Notes under the pieces: model-generated
What the model was told of the DNA's origin: nothing
What the model saw: the letters and a program-made list of their open reading frames with translations, nothing else
Database searches by the model: none
Shown: positions 25,784 to 34,745 of the stretch, in pieces
Position numbering within the stretch: the stretch's first letter is position 1
Layout of the letters: every line of letters begins with the position of its first letter
Origin: Mycobacterium alsense
GTDB taxonomy: Bacteria > Actinomycetota > Actinomycetes > Mycobacteriales > Mycobacteriaceae
Assembly (NCBI RefSeq): GCF_002086635.1
Contig: NZ_MVHD01000015.1
Location: 1-64,000 of the forward strand
Reading direction: 5' to 3'
DNA length: 64,000 nucleotides
Program-made: the position numbers and the translations under genes

Positions 25784-28213
25784 ATGACCGACGCCCCCCT
25801 GCTGCTCCGGAGCGAGACCGTCCGGCAGCGCTTCACCGTGACCGGTGTCGTTCAGGGGGTCGGCTTTCGCCCGTTCGTCCACCGCATCGCCACCGAGCTC
25901 GGCCTGGCGGGCTGCGTCGGCAACGATTCCGGGTCGGTGTTCCTGGAGGTGCAGGGCGAGCGCGCACGCGTCGACGACTTCGCCCGCCGGCTGCGCGCCG
26001 AGGCGCCGCCGCTGGCGCGGATCGGCAGCGTCACCGTGACCGACCTCGGCCTGGACACCCAAAGCGGCGCCCTCGGACGCGGCTTCCGGATTGTAGAAAG
26101 CCGGGTAAGCACGGTAGGCCGGGTAAGCGGGCCGCTCACCGTGGGGCAAGCGGCGACGACGCCGATCCCGCCGGACATCGCGGTGTGCGACGACTGTGTC
26201 CATGAATTGTTCGACCCGCGCGACCGGCGATACCGGCACCCGTTCGTGACCTGCACCAACTGCGGGCCGCGGTTCACCATCATCCGGGGGTTGCCGTACG
26301 ACCGCCCGGCCACCACCATGTCGGCGTTCGCGATGTGCGACCGGTGCGCCGCCGAGTACCGCGACCCGGCCGACCGCCGCTTCCACGCGCAGCCGATCGC
26401 CTGCCCCGATTGCGGTCCGTCGCTGTGGTTTTCGCCGGCGGCCGGGCCGTCCACCGGGCGGGTGACCGGCTCGGATGCCGCGCTGGCGGCCACCCAGCGT
26501 GCGCTGGCGGGAGGCGCCGTCGTCGCCATCAAGGGCATCGGCGGCTACCACCTCGCCTGCGCGGTCGACGACGACGCGGCGGTCGGCGCGCTGCGAGCGC
26601 GAAAGGCCCGCGGCGCCAAGCCCTTCGCCATGCTGGTCCGCGACCTCGCCGTGGCGCGCCGCTACGCGCACGTCGACGCCGACGAGGCCGCCGCGCTGTC
26701 GAGTCCCGCCCGCCCGATAGTGTTGCTGCGGCGGCTTTCCCGAGACGACACCGCGCCGATCGCCGCGGCCGTCGCCCCGGGCAGCCCCCGGCTCGGGCTG
26801 ATGCTGCCGTACTCCCCCATCCATCACCTGCTCCTGGCCCCCGTGCCCGGCGACCCGGCGCGGGTGCCCGACGCGCTGGTGCTCACCAGCGCCAATCGCT
26901 CCGACGAGCCGATCTGCTTCACGGATGCCGATGCCGCCGAGCGGCTTCCGGGGTTGTGCGATGCGGTGCTCGATCACGACCGGACGATCCACGTGCCCTG
27001 CGATGATTCCGTGGTGCGCGTCGTCGGGGACGAAGAGGGGCCGCGGGAGCTGCCGATCCGCCGGTCCCGCGGGTATGCGCCCCTCCCGATCGATCTCGGG
27101 CGCCCCGGCCCGAGCGTGCTCGCGGTGGGCGGGGAACTGAAGAACACGTTCTGCCTCACCGACGGCTCCCGCGCCTACCTGTCCGGCCACATCGGCGACA
27201 TGGCCACCTGGGAGACCCTGCGCGCGTTCGAACGCGCGGTGGATCAGCTCACCGAAATCCGCGGCGCCCCGGCGCGCATCGCCGCCGACCTGCATCCCGG
27301 CTACCACACCCGGGACTGGGCGGAGCGCCGTGCGGGCGAGCGGCCGCTGGATCTCGTCCAGCACCACCACGCGCACGTCGTCTCGCTGCTGGCCGAGCAT
27401 GGCCGCATCGGGGAACCCGTCGTCGGGGTGTCCTTCGACGGGACCGGCTACGGCCGCGACCAAACCATCTGGGGCGGTGAGATCCTCGCCCTCGGGACCG
27501 ACAGCCACCGGTTCGCCCGCGTCGGCCACCTGCTGCCCGTGCCGCTGCCGGGCGGCGACGCCGCGGTGCGCAACCCATGGCGGACGGCGCTATCCCAACT
27601 GTGGTCCGCCGGCATCGAGTGGACCCCGGATCTGGCGCCGGTGACGGCCGCGACGCCGGACGAATTGCGCCTTACCCGTTCACAATTGGAGAGCGGCGCC
27701 GGCTGTGTGCCGTGCTCGAGCATGGGCCGGCTGTTCGACGCCGTCGCCTCCCTGCTCGGGGTGCGGCACCGGATCGACTACGAGGGCCAGGCCGCCGTCG
27801 AACTCGAGGCGCTCGCGGAAGGGGCGGGCGCGGGGGCCGGGCCGTCGCTGCCGCTGACGGTGCGGGCCGACGGGGTGATCGATCCGACCACCATGGTGCA
27901 GACGATGGTGGCGGCCCTGTACGCCGGCACGCCGCCCGCGACGCTGGCCCTGGCGTTCCACGAGGCGGTCGCGGACTGCGTCGCCAAGGTGGTCGCGCAG
28001 GTGGCCGGCGAAACCCGGCTGGTGGGCCTCACCGGCGGGGTTTTCCAGAACGTGCTGCTGCTGCGGGCATGCCGGAAGCGGCTGCAACGCAACGGGTTCG
28101 AGGTGCTGACCCACCACATCGTCCCGCCCAACGACGGCGGCCTGGCGCTGGGTCAGGCCACGATCTCGATGCTGACGGGCCTGCAAGAGCACCGGGAGGA
28201 GACCGAACCATGA
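25784..28213 (+). CDS. hypF: Carbamoyltransferase HypF
   Basis: Converts carbamoyl phosphate and ATP to the thiocarbamate on HypE that becomes cyanide. The 809-aa protein has all expected parts: N-terminal acylphosphatase domain ([13 protein letters not shown]), two zinc fingers (CDDC...CTNC and CDRC...CPDC), a YrdC-like domain ([12 protein letters not shown]) and a Kae1-like carbamoyltransferase domain ([24 protein letters not shown]). It ends in an ATGA overlap with the next gene. Confidence 0.96.
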   Translation: MTDAPLLLRSETVRQRFTVTGVVQGVGFRPFVHRIATELGLAGCVGNDSGSVFLEVQGERARVDDFARRLRAEAPPLARIGSVTVTDLGLDTQSGALGRGFRIVESRVSTVGRVSGPLTVGQAATTPIPPDIAVCDDCVHELFDPRDRRYRHPFVTCTNCGPRFTIIRGLPYDRPATTMSAFAMCDRCAAEYRDPADRRFHAQPIACPDCGPSLWFSPAAGPSTGRVTGSDAALAATQRALAGGAVVAIKGIGGYHLACAVDDDAAVGALRARKARGAKPFAMLVRDLAVARRYAHVDADEAAALSSPARPIVLLRRLSRDDTAPIAAAVAPGSPRLGLMLPYSPIHHLLLAPVPGDPARVPDALVLTSANRSDEPICFTDADAAERLPGLCDAVLDHDRTIHVPCDDSVVRVVGDEEGPRELPIRRSRGYAPLPIDLGRPGPSVLAVGGELKNTFCLTDGSRAYLSGHIGDMATWETLRAFERAVDQLTEIRGAPARIAADLHPGYHTRDWAERRAGERPLDLVQHHHAHVVSLLAEHGRIGEPVVGVSFDGTGYGRDQTIWGGEILALGTDSHRFARVGHLLPVPLPGGDAAVRNPWRTALSQLWSAGIEWTPDLAPVTAATPDELRLTRSQLESGAGCVPCSSMGRLFDAVASLLGVRHRIDYEGQAAVELEALAEGAGAGAGPSLPLTVRADGVIDPTTMVQTMVAALYAGTPPATLALAFHEAVADCVAKVVAQVAGETRLVGLTGGVFQNVLLLRACRKRLQRNGFEVLTHHIVPPNDGGLALGQATISMLTGLQEHREETEP

Positions 28214-28959
28214 CCACCACCGCCATCGATCGCGGGCTGGGCGCCGAGTTGGCCGAGGATTTGGCCGCCACCGCGTTCACGCTCGCCAAGCGTTTCGCCG
28301 CCGGCGCCACCATGTGGTCGATCGCGCCCTCGTGGGAACCGCACGCGCTGCACATCGCCGTCGAGTTCGTGCACCCGGTGATCATGGGCAAGCGGGCGCT
28401 GCCGGCGGTGGCGCTGACCGGGCCCGACCTGGTGGACCTGGTCCGGGTGTCGGTGCGGCCCGGCGACATCGTGGTCGCGGTCGCCGGCGCCGACGACCCG
28501 CAGGTGCGCTCCGTGATGCGCCGCGCCCCCGCGTGGGGCGCCACCACGATCTGGATCGGCAGCGGCGAGCGGCCATCCGCCGGCGGCTTCACAGCCAGCC
28601 CGGCGGACCACCTGCTCTGGCTCGACGACCCCGACCCGCGGGTGCCCGCGACCGGCGGCTTCGTGCTGTTCTATCACCTGCTGTGGGAGCTGACCCACGT
28701 GTGCTTCGAGCACTCCGGGCTGCTCAAAGACGGCTCGTCGGGCTCCGACGAAGATGGAGCCGTTTGCGTCACGTGCAGCGACGAGGGCCGCCTCGGTGAG
28801 GTGGTCGGCGCATCGGAAAGCGGCCAGGCCGCGGTGCGCACCGCGCGCGGCGTCGAGACCGTGGTCACCGCGCTCGTCGATCCGGTCGGCCCCGGCGACC
28901 TGGTCATCGTGCACGCCGGCACGGCGATCAGCAGGCTGGAAGACGAGGAGGGCCGATGA
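28210..28959 (+). CDS. SIS-domain / HypC-like fusion protein
   Basis: A 249-aa protein. Residues up to about 165 form a sugar-isomerase-like (SIS) domain ([29 protein letters not shown]). From about 175 a HypC-like domain follows, with CVTCSDEG in place of MCLGIPG and the diagnostic [16 protein letters not shown] at the C-terminus. HypC relatives that begin with H/V-x-TCSD occur in Streptomyces hydrogenase clusters as separate proteins. It overlaps hypF and the next SIS gene by 4 bp each. A role tuning HypC/HypD/HypE is inferred. Confidence 0.82.
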   Translation: MTTTAIDRGLGAELAEDLAATAFTLAKRFAAGATMWSIAPSWEPHALHIAVEFVHPVIMGKRALPAVALTGPDLVDLVRVSVRPGDIVVAVAGADDPQVRSVMRRAPAWGATTIWIGSGERPSAGGFTASPADHLLWLDDPDPRVPATGGFVLFYHLLWELTHVCFEHSGLLKDGSSGSDEDGAVCVTCSDEGRLGEVVGASESGQAAVRTARGVETVVTALVDPVGPGDLVIVHAGTAISRLEDEEGR

Positions 28960-29627
28960 GCAGCCCGGACGAACCCACCAACTTCCTGTACCCGTTCATC
29001 GACGCGCAGGAGGACAATCCCGAGGCGCTGCTGGCCGACCTGGCGGCGTCCGCGCAGGCCAAGGCGTCCGAAAGCCTGGCGCTGCGCCGCTCCACCCTCG
29101 AGGCCAACGCGGGCCAGCTCGACGCGGCCGCGGCCGAGGCGGCGCGCCGGTTCGCCGTGGGCGGGCGGATGTTCACGTTCGGAAACGGCGGCAGCTGCAC
29201 CGATTCCACCACCCTGGCAAGGCTGTTCGCCCGCCCGCCGGTCGGCAGGCCGCTGCCGGCCTGGCCCCTGACCGCCGATCAGGCGATCCTGACCGCGCTG
29301 GGCAACGACGTCGGCTTCGAGCTGGTGTTCGCCCGGCAGCTGATCGCCCGCGCCAAGCCCGGCGACATCGCCGTCGCCATGTCGACCAGCGGGGGCTCCC
29401 CCAACCTGCTCACCGCGCTGGCCGAGGCGCGCCAGCGCGGCCTCTACACCATCGGTTTCGCCGGCTACAACGGCGGCGCCTTCGTCGACAACCCAAACGT
29501 AAACGCCTGCTTCGTCGTCCGGTCGCAAAGCGTGCACCGCATCCAGGAATCGCAGGCGCTGCTCGGCTACCAGCTCTGGTTGAGCGTGCACGAACGCCTC
29601 GGCGACAAAGGTTTGGGGGCGGCATGA
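28956..29627 (+). CDS. SIS-domain protein, GmhA-like
   Basis: A 223-aa SIS protein resembling sedoheptulose-7-phosphate isomerase: GNGGSCTDSTTLA (about 75-87) for the phosphosugar loop and MSTSGGSPNLLTAL (about 130-143). An N-terminal helical region of some 60 residues supports oligomerisation. Such GmhA-like proteins recur in actinobacterial hyp operons although no sugar step is known in maturation. It is coupled to hypE by an ATGA overlap. Confidence 0.82.
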   Translation: MSSPDEPTNFLYPFIDAQEDNPEALLADLAASAQAKASESLALRRSTLEANAGQLDAAAAEAARRFAVGGRMFTFGNGGSCTDSTTLARLFARPPVGRPLPAWPLTADQAILTALGNDVGFELVFARQLIARAKPGDIAVAMSTSGGSPNLLTALAEARQRGLYTIGFAGYNGGAFVDNPNVNACFVVRSQSVHRIQESQALLGYQLWLSVHERLGDKGLGAA

Positions 29628-30736
29628 GCAACTCCGCGCGTGAATACCTTTCGTCGGGGCCGCGGTTCGACGAGGGCGAGGTGATCGAACGCATCGAGTC
29701 CTTCCGCAGGCGCCGCCCCAGGCTGCTCGACGACCACGTCACCCTCGCGCACGGGGCGGGCGGCAAGGCGTCGGCGGCGCTGGTGGACGCGGTATTCGTG
29801 GAGGCATTTCGCAACCCCGTGCTGGAGTCGCTGGGCGACGGCGCGGTGCTGGCGCTGCCCAGCGGCGAGCGGCTGGCCATGTCGACGGACTCATTCGTGG
29901 TGGCGCCCAGGCGCTTTCCCGGCGGTTCGATCGGCCAACTCGCCGTCCACGGCACCTGCAACGATCTCGCGATGGCCGGTGCCGTGCCGTCGTGGATCTC
30001 GGCGGCGTTCGTGATCGAGGAGGGCTTTGCGGTCGCCGAATTGAAGGAGATCGTCGCCGACATGGCCGCCGCGGCCGCGGCCGCGGGGGTGCAGATCGTC
30101 ACCGGTGACACCAAGGTGGTGCCCAAGGGTGCGGCCGACGGGCTTTTCGTCACCACCACCGGGGCCGGCGTCGTCCCCGCCGGGCGAACGCTCTCGCCGG
30201 CGTCGGTGCGCCCCGGCGACACGGTGCTGTTGTCCGGGTCGATCGGCGACCACGGCATGGCCGTCATGCTCGCCCGGGGCGACCTGGCCATCGAGGCCGA
30301 TATCGCCTCCGACACCGCCTGCCTCAGCCCCCTGGTCGAACTGCTGCTGGCGGCCGCCCCGTCGACCCGGTGGATGCGCGACGCGACCCGGGGCGGGATG
30401 GGCACGGTGTGCAACGAGCTCGCCCAGGCGTGCGGTCTGGGGGTGCTGCTCGACGAGGAGCGACTGCCCGTGCGGCCCACGGTGACGGGCGCCTGCGAGT
30501 TGCTCGGCATCGACCCGCTGTACGTCGCCAACGAGGGCAAGTTCGTCGCCGTCGTCGCGCCGGATGAGGCCGACGCGGGGCTGGCCGCGCTGCGCTCCCA
30601 TCCGCTGGGCGCCGAGGCGGCCCAGGTCGGGGAAATCGTCACCGAACCCGCCGAAAGCGTGGTGCTGCGTACCGGATTCGGCGGCACCCGGATCGTCGAC
30701 ATGCTCGTCGGCGATCCGTTACCGAGGATCTGCTGA
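29624..30736 (+). CDS. hypE: Carbamoyl dehydratase HypE
   Basis: ATP-dependent dehydration of the C-terminal thiocarboxamide to thiocyanate, the cyanide donor for the active-site iron. The 370-aa PurM-type protein has LAHGAGGKAS near the N-terminus and ends in PRIC, the conserved C-terminal Cys that carries the cyano group. It starts within the stop of the SIS gene. A 25-bp gap with a GAGGAG ribosome site leads to the second hypC. Confidence 0.95.
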   Translation: MSNSAREYLSSGPRFDEGEVIERIESFRRRRPRLLDDHVTLAHGAGGKASAALVDAVFVEAFRNPVLESLGDGAVLALPSGERLAMSTDSFVVAPRRFPGGSIGQLAVHGTCNDLAMAGAVPSWISAAFVIEEGFAVAELKEIVADMAAAAAAAGVQIVTGDTKVVPKGAADGLFVTTTGAGVVPAGRTLSPASVRPGDTVLLSGSIGDHGMAVMLARGDLAIEADIASDTACLSPLVELLLAAAPSTRWMRDATRGGMGTVCNELAQACGLGVLLDEERLPVRPTVTGACELLGIDPLYVANEGKFVAVVAPDEADAGLAALRSHPLGAEAAQVGEIVTEPAESVVLRTGFGGTRIVDMLVGDPLPRIC

Positions 30737-30761
30737 GGGAGCTACGAGGAGAGGCGAAGAC

Positions 30762-31034
30762 ATGTGTCTTGGGATTCCGGGCCGGATCGTCGAAATCACC
30801 GATCCCGCCAACTATCTGGCGAAGGTCGACGTCAGCGGCGTACAACGCTCGATCAGCGTGCGGCTGCTCGAAGACGACATGCCCGAACCCGACGACTGGG
30901 TCCTGGTCCACGTCGGGTTCGCCATGGCCAAGATCGACGAGACCGAGGCGCTGCTCACCCTGGCCGCCATCAAGAAACTCGGCGATGCGTACACGACCGA
31001 AATGGACGCCTTCGACTCGTCGGCGATCGTCTGA
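30762..31034 (+). CDS. hypC: Hydrogenase chaperone HypC (second copy)
   Basis: A 90-aa HypC with the full motif MCLGIPGRIVEI at the N-terminus and DWVLVHVGFAMAKID in the middle. It lies directly before hypD, the usual order, so it is probably the main partner of HypD, while the copy at 25516 or the fusion at 28210 may act elsewhere in the pathway. The two HypC proteins are clearly divergent, so this is not a recent duplication. Confidence 0.94.
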   Translation: MCLGIPGRIVEITDPANYLAKVDVSGVQRSISVRLLEDDMPEPDDWVLVHVGFAMAKIDETEALLTLAAIKKLGDAYTTEMDAFDSSAIV

Positions 31035-31050
31035 CAGAGGGGACACAGCA

Positions 31051-32187
31051 ATGAAGTTCGTCGACGAGTTCCGCGATCCCGCCGCCGCCCGCAAGCTGCT
31101 GGCCGCCATAGGGAATTTGGCGCGCCTGTCCGGTGACGCGGAGCAATTCAAGTTCATGGAGGTGTGCGGCGGGCACACGCACACCATCTACCGGCACGGC
31201 ATCGAACACCTGCTGCCCGACAACGTGGAGCTGGTGCACGGGCCGGGTTGCCCGGTCTGCGTCATCCCGATGGGCCGCATCGACGACGCGATGTGGCTGG
31301 CCGGCCGGCCCGACGTGATCTTCACGTGTTTCGGCGACATGATGCGGGTGCCCGGGTCGAACGGGAGCCTGCTGCACGCCAAGGCGCGGGGTGCCGACGT
31401 ACGGTTCGTCTACTCCCCGCTGGACGCGCTGAAGGTCGCCGTCGACAACCCGGACAAGCAGGTGGTGTTTTTCGCCATCGGCTTCGAGACCACCGCGCCC
31501 TCGACCGCGGTCACGCTGGTCCGCGCCCGGGACATGGGCGTGGCCAATTTCAGCGTCTTCTGCAATCACGTCACGATCGTGCCGCCGATCCGGGCCATCC
31601 TCGAATCGCCGGACTTGCGGCTGTCGGGATTCATCGGCCCCGGGCACGTGTCGACGGTGGTGGGCAATCGCCCGTACCGGTTCGTGCCGGAGGTGTACCG
31701 AAAGCCGTTGGTGGTGGCCGGCTTCGAGCCGCTGGACATCCTGGCCGCGGTCGCGATGCTGCTGACCCAGATCCGCGAGGGCCGCTGCGAGGTGGAAAAC
31801 CAGTACAAGCGCGTGGTGCCCGAGCACGGCAACCCCGCCGCGCTGGCGCTGATGGGCAAGGTGTTCGCGCTGCGCCCCCACTTCGAATGGCGCGGCTTGG
31901 GGTTCATTTCGCAAAGCGCGCTGCGGCTGCACGACGATTTCGCGGAGTTCGACGCGGAGCTGCGGTTCGCGATGCCCGGCGTGCGGGTCGCCGACCCCAA
32001 GGCCTGCCAGTGCGGCGAGGTGCTCAAGGGGGTGCTCAAGCCTTGGGAGTGCAAGGTTTTCGGCACCGCGTGCACCCCCGAGACCCCGATCGGGACGTGC
32101 ATGGTCTCCGCGGAGGGGGCCTGTGCGGCCTACTACAACTTCGGCCGCATGCATAAGGACGCGGTCAAGCTGGTGGCGCGCACTTGA
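31051..32187 (+). CDS. hypD: Hydrogenase formation protein HypD
   Basis: Scaffold Fe-S protein on which the Fe(CN)2CO unit is built with HypC. The 378-aa protein has CGGHTH (39-44), GPGCPVC (C67, C70) and the C-terminal Cys cluster around CQCGEVLKG, ECKVFGTAC and GTCMVSAEGAC that binds the [4Fe-4S] cluster. An AGAGGGGAC ribosome site precedes ATG 31051. Its stop overlaps a TTG start. Confidence 0.96.
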   Translation: MKFVDEFRDPAAARKLLAAIGNLARLSGDAEQFKFMEVCGGHTHTIYRHGIEHLLPDNVELVHGPGCPVCVIPMGRIDDAMWLAGRPDVIFTCFGDMMRVPGSNGSLLHAKARGADVRFVYSPLDALKVAVDNPDKQVVFFAIGFETTAPSTAVTLVRARDMGVANFSVFCNHVTIVPPIRAILESPDLRLSGFIGPGHVSTVVGNRPYRFVPEVYRKPLVVAGFEPLDILAAVAMLLTQIREGRCEVENQYKRVVPEHGNPAALALMGKVFALRPHFEWRGLGFISQSALRLHDDFAEFDAELRFAMPGVRVADPKACQCGEVLKGVLKPWECKVFGTACTPETPIGTCMVSAEGACAAYYNFGRMHKDAVKLVART

Positions 32188-32969
32188 CCGACACGAGCGG
32201 CCTGCCGGCCGGTCCCGAGATGTTCGCCCGCTACGCGTATGCCCCCAACGCGCTGGGCTACTGCGGCCCCCCGCTGGGCGCGACGCTGCGCGACGGGACG
32301 GTCGACGAGGTACGCAGCGCGGCAACGAAATTCTCCGGGGCCTGGCCGTACCTGCGCGTGCTGTCGGCGCTGAGCGGCATCCCCGATCCGCTGGATCACC
32401 GGCTCGTCGAGTCGTATTGGCTCGGCGGCGGCGTCGGCGCCGGGCTGGATCCGCGCGAGTTCTTCGAAGCGCTGCTGTCGATCATCGGTCCGCAGGCGGG
32501 GCGGTACTGGACGCACCTCACGGCGGACCTGGCCGGCGAGGCCGGCGCGAACCACTGCTTTCACGTGTTCGGCGTGTATCCCTGGACGCGGTTTCTCGGC
32601 AGGGGTCTCGACGAGCAACCGCTGCGTGTGCTGGACAGCTGCCGAATCACCTGGGGCACAGTGGTTTCCCGGTCCGCAGAAACCGTCGAGGTGTCGTCCC
32701 GGCGGCTCGTCTTCGACGGTAGCGTGTTGACGCTGTCGGAGGCCTCGACACGGCGGCTGGCGGTCTGGGCCGACGGGTACAGCGCGGTGCCCGACGTGGC
32801 CGTCGGCGACGAGGTCGCGGTGCACTGGGACCGGCTGTGCGGCCGGTTGTCGCCGGAACAGGTTCGTGCGCTCGCCGACAGCACCGAGCGTCAGCTGCGG
32901 GTGACCAGTCGGCGGCTAGCGGCCGTGCCGGGCGAAGCGGGTCACCGCGGTCAGCGCGTGCCACACTGA
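32184..32969 (+). CDS. Hydrogenase-associated DUF6390 protein
   Basis: A 261-aa protein whose start, MFARYAYAPNALGYCGPP from residue 13 on, matches the DUF6390 family linked to actinobacterial hydrogenase loci. The TTG at 32184 overlaps the hypD stop (TTGA); the ATG at residue 13 is an alternative. Conserved-looking features include Cys/His near the middle (NHCFHVFGVYPW). No TM helix. Function unknown; association with hypD suggests a late maturation step. Confidence 0.78.
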   Translation: MTDTSGLPAGPEMFARYAYAPNALGYCGPPLGATLRDGTVDEVRSAATKFSGAWPYLRVLSALSGIPDPLDHRLVESYWLGGGVGAGLDPREFFEALLSIIGPQAGRYWTHLTADLAGEAGANHCFHVFGVYPWTRFLGRGLDEQPLRVLDSCRITWGTVVSRSAETVEVSSRRLVFDGSVLTLSEASTRRLAVWADGYSAVPDVAVGDEVAVHWDRLCGRLSPEQVRALADSTERQLRVTSRRLAAVPGEAGHRGQRVPH

Positions 32970-32974
32970 CCGGC

Positions 32975-34117
32975 ATGCCCGGTTCGATCTGCGACGTGCT
33001 GCCCGCCGCCGCCGCGCTGCTCGGGGCGCCCGGCGCCACCGACGGCCTGGGCCTCACCGAATCGGTCGGTCCGGTCGATCGCGTCGCGGTCGTGCTGATC
33101 GACGGGATGGGCTGGCACCTGCTGCCCGAGCTGGCGGACTCGTCGGCTTCCGCGGCGCCCCTGCTCGCCTCGGTGCTCGCCGGCGGCACCGGGTGGCTGC
33201 GCGAACTCACCTGCACCTTTCCGTCCACCACGCCGAGCAGCCTGGTGTCGTTGGGCACCGGGGCCCCGCCCGGCGAGCACGGTGTCCTGGGTTTCACGCT
33301 CAACGTGCCCGGCACCGACCGCGTGCTCACCCACATCCTGTGGCGCCCGGACCCGACCTGGGACCCGGCGCCCGACACGTGGCAACCGCTGCCCACCTGG
33401 TTCCAGCGCCTGCGGGGGGCGGGCATCGCTGCGCGCGCCGTGCTGCCCGCGCCGTTCATCGGCAGCGGGCTGACCGACGCGGCCTACCGCGGCGCCGACT
33501 TTCGGCCGACCCGGCGGCCGGACGACTACGCCGCACGGTTGGCCGGCGAGCTGAACGCGGCGCCGGGACTGGTCTACGGCTACACCGCCGCCCTGGACAC
33601 CGCCGCCCACGTGTTCGGCATCGGTTCGCCGGCGTGGCATGAGGCGGCGGCCCGTGTCGATACGCTGCTGACCCGGCTGATCGAGGCGCTGCCGCCGAAC
33701 GCGGCGCTGCTGGTGACCGCCGACCACGGCGGCCTCAACGTCCCGCCCGACGCGCGCGTCGACATCGACACCGACCCGCGGCTGGCCGCGGGACTGCGGG
33801 TGGTCGCCGGCGAACCGCGGGTGCGCTACCTGCACACCGAACCCGGGGCGGCCGACGACGTGCGGGCGGCCTGGTGCGAGGTGCTCGACGGCCGGGCGCA
33901 AATCTACGGGCGCGATGAGGCGGTGGCCACGGGCATGTTCGGGCCGGTCGCCCCGGCGCATTTGGCACGGATCGGCGACGTCGTGGTCGTGTGCACCGGC
34001 GACACGGCCATCCTGGCGACCGGCCACGAGCCCCCGGAATCCGCGCGGCTCATCGGATTTCACGGCGGTCCCAGCCCGGCCGAGATGGCCATCCCGCTGA
34101 TCGCCTGGCACGGTTGA
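32975..34117 (+). CDS. Alkaline-phosphatase-superfamily phosphodiesterase
   Basis: A 380-aa type I phosphodiesterase/nucleotide pyrophosphatase-like protein. Metal- and nucleophile-region motifs are visible: VVLIDGMGW (Asp ligand), CTFPSTTPSS with the Thr nucleophile region, and VTADHGGLN near the C-terminal half. No signal peptide is seen, so it is probably cytosolic. It starts 5 bp after the DUF6390 gene and could be the last cistron of the hydrogenase operon, but related genes also occur alone in mycobacteria. Confidence 0.8.
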   Translation: MPGSICDVLPAAAALLGAPGATDGLGLTESVGPVDRVAVVLIDGMGWHLLPELADSSASAAPLLASVLAGGTGWLRELTCTFPSTTPSSLVSLGTGAPPGEHGVLGFTLNVPGTDRVLTHILWRPDPTWDPAPDTWQPLPTWFQRLRGAGIAARAVLPAPFIGSGLTDAAYRGADFRPTRRPDDYAARLAGELNAAPGLVYGYTAALDTAAHVFGIGSPAWHEAAARVDTLLTRLIEALPPNAALLVTADHGGLNVPPDARVDIDTDPRLAAGLRVVAGEPRVRYLHTEPGAADDVRAAWCEVLDGRAQIYGRDEAVATGMFGPVAPAHLARIGDVVVVCTGDTAILATGHEPPESARLIGFHGGPSPAEMAIPLIAWHG

Positions 34118-34666
34118 CGGCCGGCGGGCCACCGGCCCCACCCCCCGGCCGCCGATAGTTTTTTTGCAAATCGATTGCATCACGGGGGTCGGCGTGGCTA
34201 CGGTCAACGTGCGGCAACTTTGTTTCCGCTATGAAGGAGACGCCGATTATCAGGCCTTCGTCAGCCCGGGCCTTCTGGGCCGCGGGCCGGATACGCGGCT
34301 GCTCCCCTATTGATTTGCGCGGCGCGCAGATTGAGGAGAAGTGGACGGTGTCGGCCCAACGCGTCGGCCCAGGCGCGTTGACATAACGGCGTGGCTTCAT
34401 CCCAAGCCACGATCACCACCGAACCGTAAGCCGGGTCCGACCACCCTCGTGTCGTCCGGACCCCATCGTCACGGGCCCTCCCCCGTGTCGAGTCACAAGC
34501 AGAAGTCGCGGCCGTAGCGTTTCAGCGGTCCGGCGCGTGCTTGGACATCTGAAAAACCTTCCCTCAGGCCGTCTTAGCGCACGTTGGCATATCGCGAACG
34601 TGCGTCGTAGTCATGCGCTCCGAACCGCGTCAGCGCCGAATTCCGATCGAATCATCAAGGAGAATC
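34118..34666. other. 549-bp leader region before the PPE genes with a Nur-box-like site
   Basis: No convincing long gene. At 34165-34179 is TGCAA-ATCGA-TTGCA, a perfect inverted repeat with the Nur-box geometry; it follows a run of seven T. A possible 39-codon ORF (GTG 34194 to TGA 34313) starts 14 bp downstream with a GGGGG ribosome site; its product begins VATVNVRQLCFRYEGD and is not recognised. A perfect TTGACA occurs at 34378 without a clear -10. The rest looks non-coding and is less GC-rich than the genes around it. Confidence 0.5.
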
Positions 34667-34732
34667 ATGTCATTCGTCATCATCATACCGAAAACGCCTT
34701 GTACAGCAGCCAATACACGCGCGGCGATCTGA
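34667..34732 (+). pseudogene. 21-codon PE-like remnant or leader ORF
   Basis: A strong AAGGAG lies 5 bp before ATG 34667. The peptide starts MSFVII, matching the common PE N-terminus MSFV, but after about six residues the PE resemblance is lost and a TGA ends it at 34732, 13 bp before the PPE ATG. PE genes usually sit directly upstream of their PPE partner, so this is either the stump of a decayed PE gene or a translated leader. Confidence 0.5.
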
Positions 34733-34745
34733 AGGGACCCGTCCC

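Noticed and set aside
26095..26150. Local repeat-like GGTAAGC segments inside hypF as a possible insertion scar
   Set aside because: They keep the reading frame and lie in the variable linker after the acylphosphatase domain; two short similar words are not enough for a mobile-element claim.
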